From: an uncultured Verrucomicrobia subdivision 3 bacterium
Lineage (GTDB): Bacteria; Verrucomicrobiota; Verrucomicrobiae; Limisphaerales; CAMLLE01
Reading direction: 5' to 3'
NCBI GenBank assembly: GCA_946480555.1
Contig: CAMLLE010000065.1
Location: forward strand, 1-10,135
Length of the DNA stretch: 10,135 nt
Positions 6,542 to 10,135 of the stretch are shown piece after piece (the first letter of the stretch is position 1; the number at the start of each line of letters is the position of its first letter). The notes beneath the pieces were generated by a model. That model was given only the letters and a program-made list of their open reading frames with translations. It was not told the DNA's origin and made no database searches. The position numbers and the translations under genes were made by a program.

Positions 6542-9500
6542 ATGTCCAATCGAACGATCCGCCTTGCGTGTCTGATGTGGCTGTCTCTGGCCGCCACGAT
6601 CAGCTTCGCGCAACCGGCCCGGCCGGTCCCGCTGCTCACGAGCATCGGCCAGGTGGCGATGCTCGCCGATGAAGAGATCGGGCTGTCGCCTCGCGTCGAT
6701 ATTGAGGCAGTCGTCACACTGTCAATTTCCCGCCGTTCATTTGTCTGGGTTGAAGACGCGACTTCGGGCATCCGCCTCTACATTCGGGCCCGCACGTTCC
6801 TGATTCAGCCGGGCGACCGCGTGCGGGTGACTGGCACCGTTGTTCCGGGCGAAACCGGCCCGTTGATCGCGCCCGAGGACATCCAAGTGTTGGGACACAG
6901 CCCGCTTCCCCAGCCACCGTTCCGCACGGCGGCGCAGTTAAACACATTTTCCGACCTAGATCACCGCGTTCAAACAGAAGGCCGGGTGGTGCGGGTATTG
7001 GAGAAACCTTCGCGCTGGCAGTTTGAACTGGAATCCGGCACGAACCGTTTCCGCGCCGAGATGGCCCGGCAGACGAACGAAAACTTCGCAGCCTGGCAGA
7101 ACGGCCGGGTGCGCGTTGCCGGAATCTGCGTCCGGCAGGTGGTGGATTTCGGCGAAACACTTCAACCCGCACTCCTCGTTCAAAGCGCTGCCGACATCGA
7201 GCTACTCGAACGCGGCGAACCGCAAGTCGAACCAGATCCCGCTGCCTTGCCGGTTCTGCCGATTGCATCGCTGACGCGCGATTCCCTTCCGACGAGCAAC
7301 AAACTGGTGCGCGTTCGCGGCACGGTTCTGGACCAGCGGCTGGGTGAACATCTGATCGTTCGCGACAACACCGGCACGCTGCGCGCCGACTCTGCTTCGA
7401 TGCAGGCATTCGCGCCGCAGCAGGAGGTGGACGTATGGGGAAGTCCCGTCTGGCAGCCTGGCGGCGTTTATCTTCAGAACGCAACCGTCCACCCGGTGCA
7501 ACTTGAATCCAGCCCGGCGCCAGTTCGCGGCAAAAAGCAACGGCCGGCGGAACTGCCGACATTGACCCGGGTTTCTGACCTGCTCGCCTTGCCGGCTGAG
7601 GAAGCTTCGTGGCGTTATCCCGTCAAAATCCGCGGCGTGGTCCTGATTTATTATCCCGAACGCCGCCAGTTCTTCATCCATGACGAAACCGCGGGCGTTT
7701 ACGTCTCCGGCCCGTGGAACCGGAATGACATCAAGGTGGGCGACCGCGTCGAAGTCACCGGGATTAGCGATCCGGGGAGTTACGCGCCTATGATTGTCAT
7801 GCCTGAGGTCACGGTGCATGGCTCGTCCAAGCTGCCAACGGCGCGGCGCGCCTCGCTGTTCCAGATGGCGACCGGGCAATACGACAGTCAATGGATCGAG
7901 GCGTTCGGCGTCATTCGCGCCCACACGCATCAACAAGGTTTGCTCCGTCTGAAAGTCACCGACATGGACGGCACGCTGTTCATCTACATGCCGGCGGAGT
8001 CGGTGCCGACGAATCTCGTCGATTCCGTGGTACGGGTGCGCGGCGTTTGCACGACGCATCCCAACGCCAACCGTCAGATTGCGAATCTCGTGGTCTGGTC
8101 GCCGGGACTTGATTTCCTGCACATCGAGGAACAAGGCAAAGTGGATGACTCCTCGCTGCTGCCCCAGCCGGTGGCTTCGCTGGGGCAATACCGGCCGCAC
8201 AATGTGCTGCAACGCCGCGTGAAGGTGGAGGGTGTGGTGACCGTGCGGCAGAACAACCGCTCGTTCTTCGTTCAGGATTCCACGACCGGCATCGAAGTGC
8301 AGACCAGCACCGAAGACAGCACCACACAACCCGGCGATCGCGTGGTGGTCACCGGTTATCCCACGCACGGCACGTACGGCGTGATCCTGCGGGATGCGTC
8401 ATTTGAAATTCTCGGTCATCGCGGCCTGCCTCCTGCCATGGCGGTGACGGCTGAACGCGGTTTGCACGCCCCGCATCACAACATGCTGGTCGAAATCGAA
8501 GGCCGCCTCCGGTATCGCACGCAATTGAATGGACGCGATGTGCTGACGCTGCAAATACCCGGAATGCTCTTCGAAGTTGATTCACTCCGGCCGATTCCAA
8601 ACATCGATCAGCTCGCCGTGGACAGTCTGATCCGGGTGCGCGGAATCTATCGCGTGATCGTTGATGAAGTGCGCGCGCCAGCGGGTTTTCAGATGGTCAT
8701 GGCGTCCGGCGACGACCTGACCGTGCTCGAGAAGCCGATGTGGTGGAGCGTGCGGCACACACTCGGCGTGGTGGGAGTTTTGTTGATCCTGGTGGCGGCC
8801 ACAACACTCTGGGTGTTGATGCTCCGACGCCGCGTGCGCGAGCAGACGGCCAGCCTGCAGGCGAGCGAAATGAAGTTCCGCTCCCTGGTGGAGCAATCGC
8901 TCGTGGGCGTGTACATCGTGCAAAACGGCCGCTTCGCTTACGCCAATCCTCGCATGGGCGAAATCGTGGGCTACACCGCCGACGAGTTGATGGGACTGAA
9001 GAACCTGACCGAAGTCATCTTCCCAGATGACCGGGCGCTGGTGGCGGCACAGATCGACCGCCGCTTGACCGGCGAAATCCGAACGGCGCATTACACTTTC
9101 CGGGGCGTCCGCAAAGACGGCTCCGTCGTGCATGTGGAAGTCCTCGGCACCCGCACTGAATTCAACGGTGCCCCGGCCGTCCTTGGAACGGCGCTCGACA
9201 TCACTGCCCGCAAGCGCGCGGAAGAAGAGCTGTTCAGCTCGCGGCAGATGCTTCGTTCCGTGCTCGACACCATTCCACAGCGCGTCTTCTGGAAGGATCG
9301 CAACAGTGTTTACCAGGGCTGCAACAAGGCCTTCGCCGAAGATTTTGGCTTCGCTGAACCGGCCGATTCGATGGGCAAGACCGACGCCGACCTGCACGCG
9401 CCGGACCTGGCGCAAGAATGCCGCGAGGTGGATCGCAAGATTGTGGAGACCGGCGAGCCGAAGCTGAATTACGAGCTGCTGCACACGAATCGCGATGGCT

Positions 9501-10135
9501 CCCAAAGCTGGCAGCGCGTCAGCAAAGTGGCGTTGTTCGACAAGACCGGAAAGGTGACGGGCGTTCTCGGAACCTATGAAGACATCACCGAACGGAAACG
9601 GTCCGAAGCCGCGCTGGCGCAGGCGAGCAGCCTGTTGGAGACGTTGTTAAACAACAGCCCGGACTACATCTACTTCAAGGACCGCAGTTCGCACTTCGTG
9701 CGCGCGAGCCATTCACTCGCCTCGATGTTCCACGTCACCTCGCCGGAGGAACTGGCCGGCAAGAGCGATTTCGATTTCTTCAAAATCGAGCACGCGCAGC
9801 AGGCGTTCGACGACGAACAGGAAATCATCCGCACCGGCATTCCGGTGATTGCGAAATCCGAAAAGGAAACGCATCCCGATGGCCGCGTTACATGGGCCCT
9901 CACCACCAAAATCCCGTGGCGCGATGCCCAGGGAAACATCATCGGCACGTTTGGAATCTCGAAGGACGTCACCGCTTTGAAGGAAGCGGAAACGCGGCTG
10001 GCACTGGAGCAAGGCCTCTTCAAGGCACTCTTGGAAAACCTGCCGGACGCCATCTACTTCAAAGATCGGGAATCGCGCTTCGTGCGCCTGAGCCGGTCCA
10101 AGACAGAGCGTGCGCGCCGCGCTTTGATCGCACAG
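6542..10135 (+). CDS. Multi-PAS membrane sensor (probable sensor histidine kinase) with periplasmic OB-like repeats, 3' partial
   Basis: The frame is open for 1198 codons and runs off the right edge. An N-terminal signal peptide (1-23, cleavage likely after SFA) leads to a large predicted periplasmic region of about seven degenerate repeats, near 31-119, 125-223, 236-320, 338-426, 431-530, 540-627 and 630-732. Most units read like 'V.I.G.V', a strand pair ending in F(F/V)(I/V).D.T.G(I/V), then (V/P)GDRV.VTG, which suggests OB-type beta barrels. One membrane helix (740-761) is followed by arginines and then cytoplasmic PAS domains at about 777-900, 904-1030 and 1032-1158, and the start of a fourth at 1160. 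They are joined by helical linkers of DIT.RKR.E type. No kinase core is inside the window; a HisKA/HATPase pair is expected from the architecture, but a GGDEF or other output is possible. The start is fixed by an in-frame stop at 6524-6526 and the signal peptide right after ATG 6542. The ligand is unknown. Confidence 0.88.
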   Translation, partial: MSNRTIRLACLMWLSLAATISFAQPARPVPLLTSIGQVAMLADEEIGLSPRVDIEAVVTLSISRRSFVWVEDATSGIRLYIRARTFLIQPGDRVRVTGTVVPGETGPLIAPEDIQVLGHSPLPQPPFRTAAQLNTFSDLDHRVQTEGRVVRVLEKPSRWQFELESGTNRFRAEMARQTNENFAAWQNGRVRVAGICVRQVVDFGETLQPALLVQSAADIELLERGEPQVEPDPAALPVLPIASLTRDSLPTSNKLVRVRGTVLDQRLGEHLIVRDNTGTLRADSASMQAFAPQQEVDVWGSPVWQPGGVYLQNATVHPVQLESSPAPVRGKKQRPAELPTLTRVSDLLALPAEEASWRYPVKIRGVVLIYYPERRQFFIHDETAGVYVSGPWNRNDIKVGDRVEVTGISDPGSYAPMIVMPEVTVHGSSKLPTARRASLFQMATGQYDSQWIEAFGVIRAHTHQQGLLRLKVTDMDGTLFIYMPAESVPTNLVDSVVRVRGVCTTHPNANRQIANLVVWSPGLDFLHIEEQGKVDDSSLLPQPVASLGQYRPHNVLQRRVKVEGVVTVRQNNRSFFVQDSTTGIEVQTSTEDSTTQPGDRVVVTGYPTHGTYGVILRDASFEILGHRGLPPAMAVTAERGLHAPHHNMLVEIEGRLRYRTQLNGRDVLTLQIPGMLFEVDSLRPIPNIDQLAVDSLIRVRGIYRVIVDEVRAPAGFQMVMASGDDLTVLEKPMWWSVRHTLGVVGVLLILVAATTLWVLMLRRRVREQTASLQASEMKFRSLVEQSLVGVYIVQNGRFAYANPRMGEIVGYTADELMGLKNLTEVIFPDDRALVAAQIDRRLTGEIRTAHYTFRGVRKDGSVVHVEVLGTRTEFNGAPAVLGTALDITARKRAEEELFSSRQMLRSVLDTIPQRVFWKDRNSVYQGCNKAFAEDFGFAEPADSMGKTDADLHAPDLAQECREVDRKIVETGEPKLNYELLHTNRDGSQSWQRVSKVALFDKTGKVTGVLGTYEDITERKRSEAALAQASSLLETLLNNSPDYIYFKDRSSHFVRASHSLASMFHVTSPEELAGKSDFDFFKIEHAQQAFDDEQEIIRTGIPVIAKSEKETHPDGRVTWALTTKIPWRDAQGNIIGTFGISKDVTALKEAETRLALEQGLFKALLENLPDAIYFKDRESRFVRLSRSKTERARRALIAQ

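Noticed and set aside
6523..6670. Short frame of about 48 codons starting at ATG 6523, overlapping the sensor start
   Set aside because: It is out of frame with the sensor, has no ribosome binding site or recognisable product, and overlaps a well-supported signal peptide.
7202..9505. Minus-strand open frames of 388 codons (7202-8368) and 307 codons (8582-9505) opposite the sensor gene
   Set aside because: Both are in codon register with the sensor and are explained the same way as the frame opposite the peptidase. Their His/Arg-rich translations resemble no protein family I know, while the sense strand encodes OB-like and PAS domains.
1..10135. CRISPR array, insertion sequence, prophage or defence system
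   Set aside because: No spaced direct repeats, transposase, integrase, or nuclease-type genes were found; apart from the small intergenic repeats all long frames are ordinary chromosomal genes.

Overview
The window is about 60% GC, densely coding, and looks like chromosomal DNA from a free-living Gram-negative bacterium. My best guess is Verrucomicrobiota (Pedosphaera/Limisphaerales-like). This rests on the company the genes keep: a DUF6941-type small protein starting MNIQVAVLCDAA, a zinc-ribbon plus single-membrane-helix protein, and a sensor with a long array of OB-like repeats ahead of PAS domains. Several genes also have little or no Shine-Dalgarno sequence. The taxonomic call is an inference; there is no rRNA or other phylogenetic marker here.

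Layout. Positions 1-245 are non-coding or hold at most the tail of an upstream gene. They carry several hairpins and a small heptamer tandem repeat. A beta-hydroxyacid dehydrogenase-family gene (246-1121, +) follows behind a good ribosome binding site. It converges on a DUF6941-like gene (1218-1619, -). That gene is divergent from a lipoprotein M3-family zinc oligopeptidase (1800-3959, +). Next come a zinc-ribbon/membrane protein of unknown function (4136-4969, +) and, 36 bases later, cinA (5006-6247, +), probably co-transcribed. A leader of about 294 bases (6248-6541) has a sigma-54-like promoter candidate and a palindrome. It precedes a very long sensor gene (6542 to beyond the right edge). 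The 1198 codons visible encode a signal peptide, about seven degenerate OB-like repeats, one membrane helix, three PAS domains and the start of a fourth. The output domain lies outside the window.

How the genes fit together. This is not an obvious single pathway. The clearest functional unit is the membrane zinc-ribbon gene with cinA, where CinA recycles nicotinamide mononucleotide and related pyridine nucleotide by-products. The sensor is a separate signalling gene with a large predicted periplasmic part. I see no CRISPR array, transposase, tRNA, rRNA, phage gene or defence cassette. The most unusual item is the architecture of the partial sensor protein.
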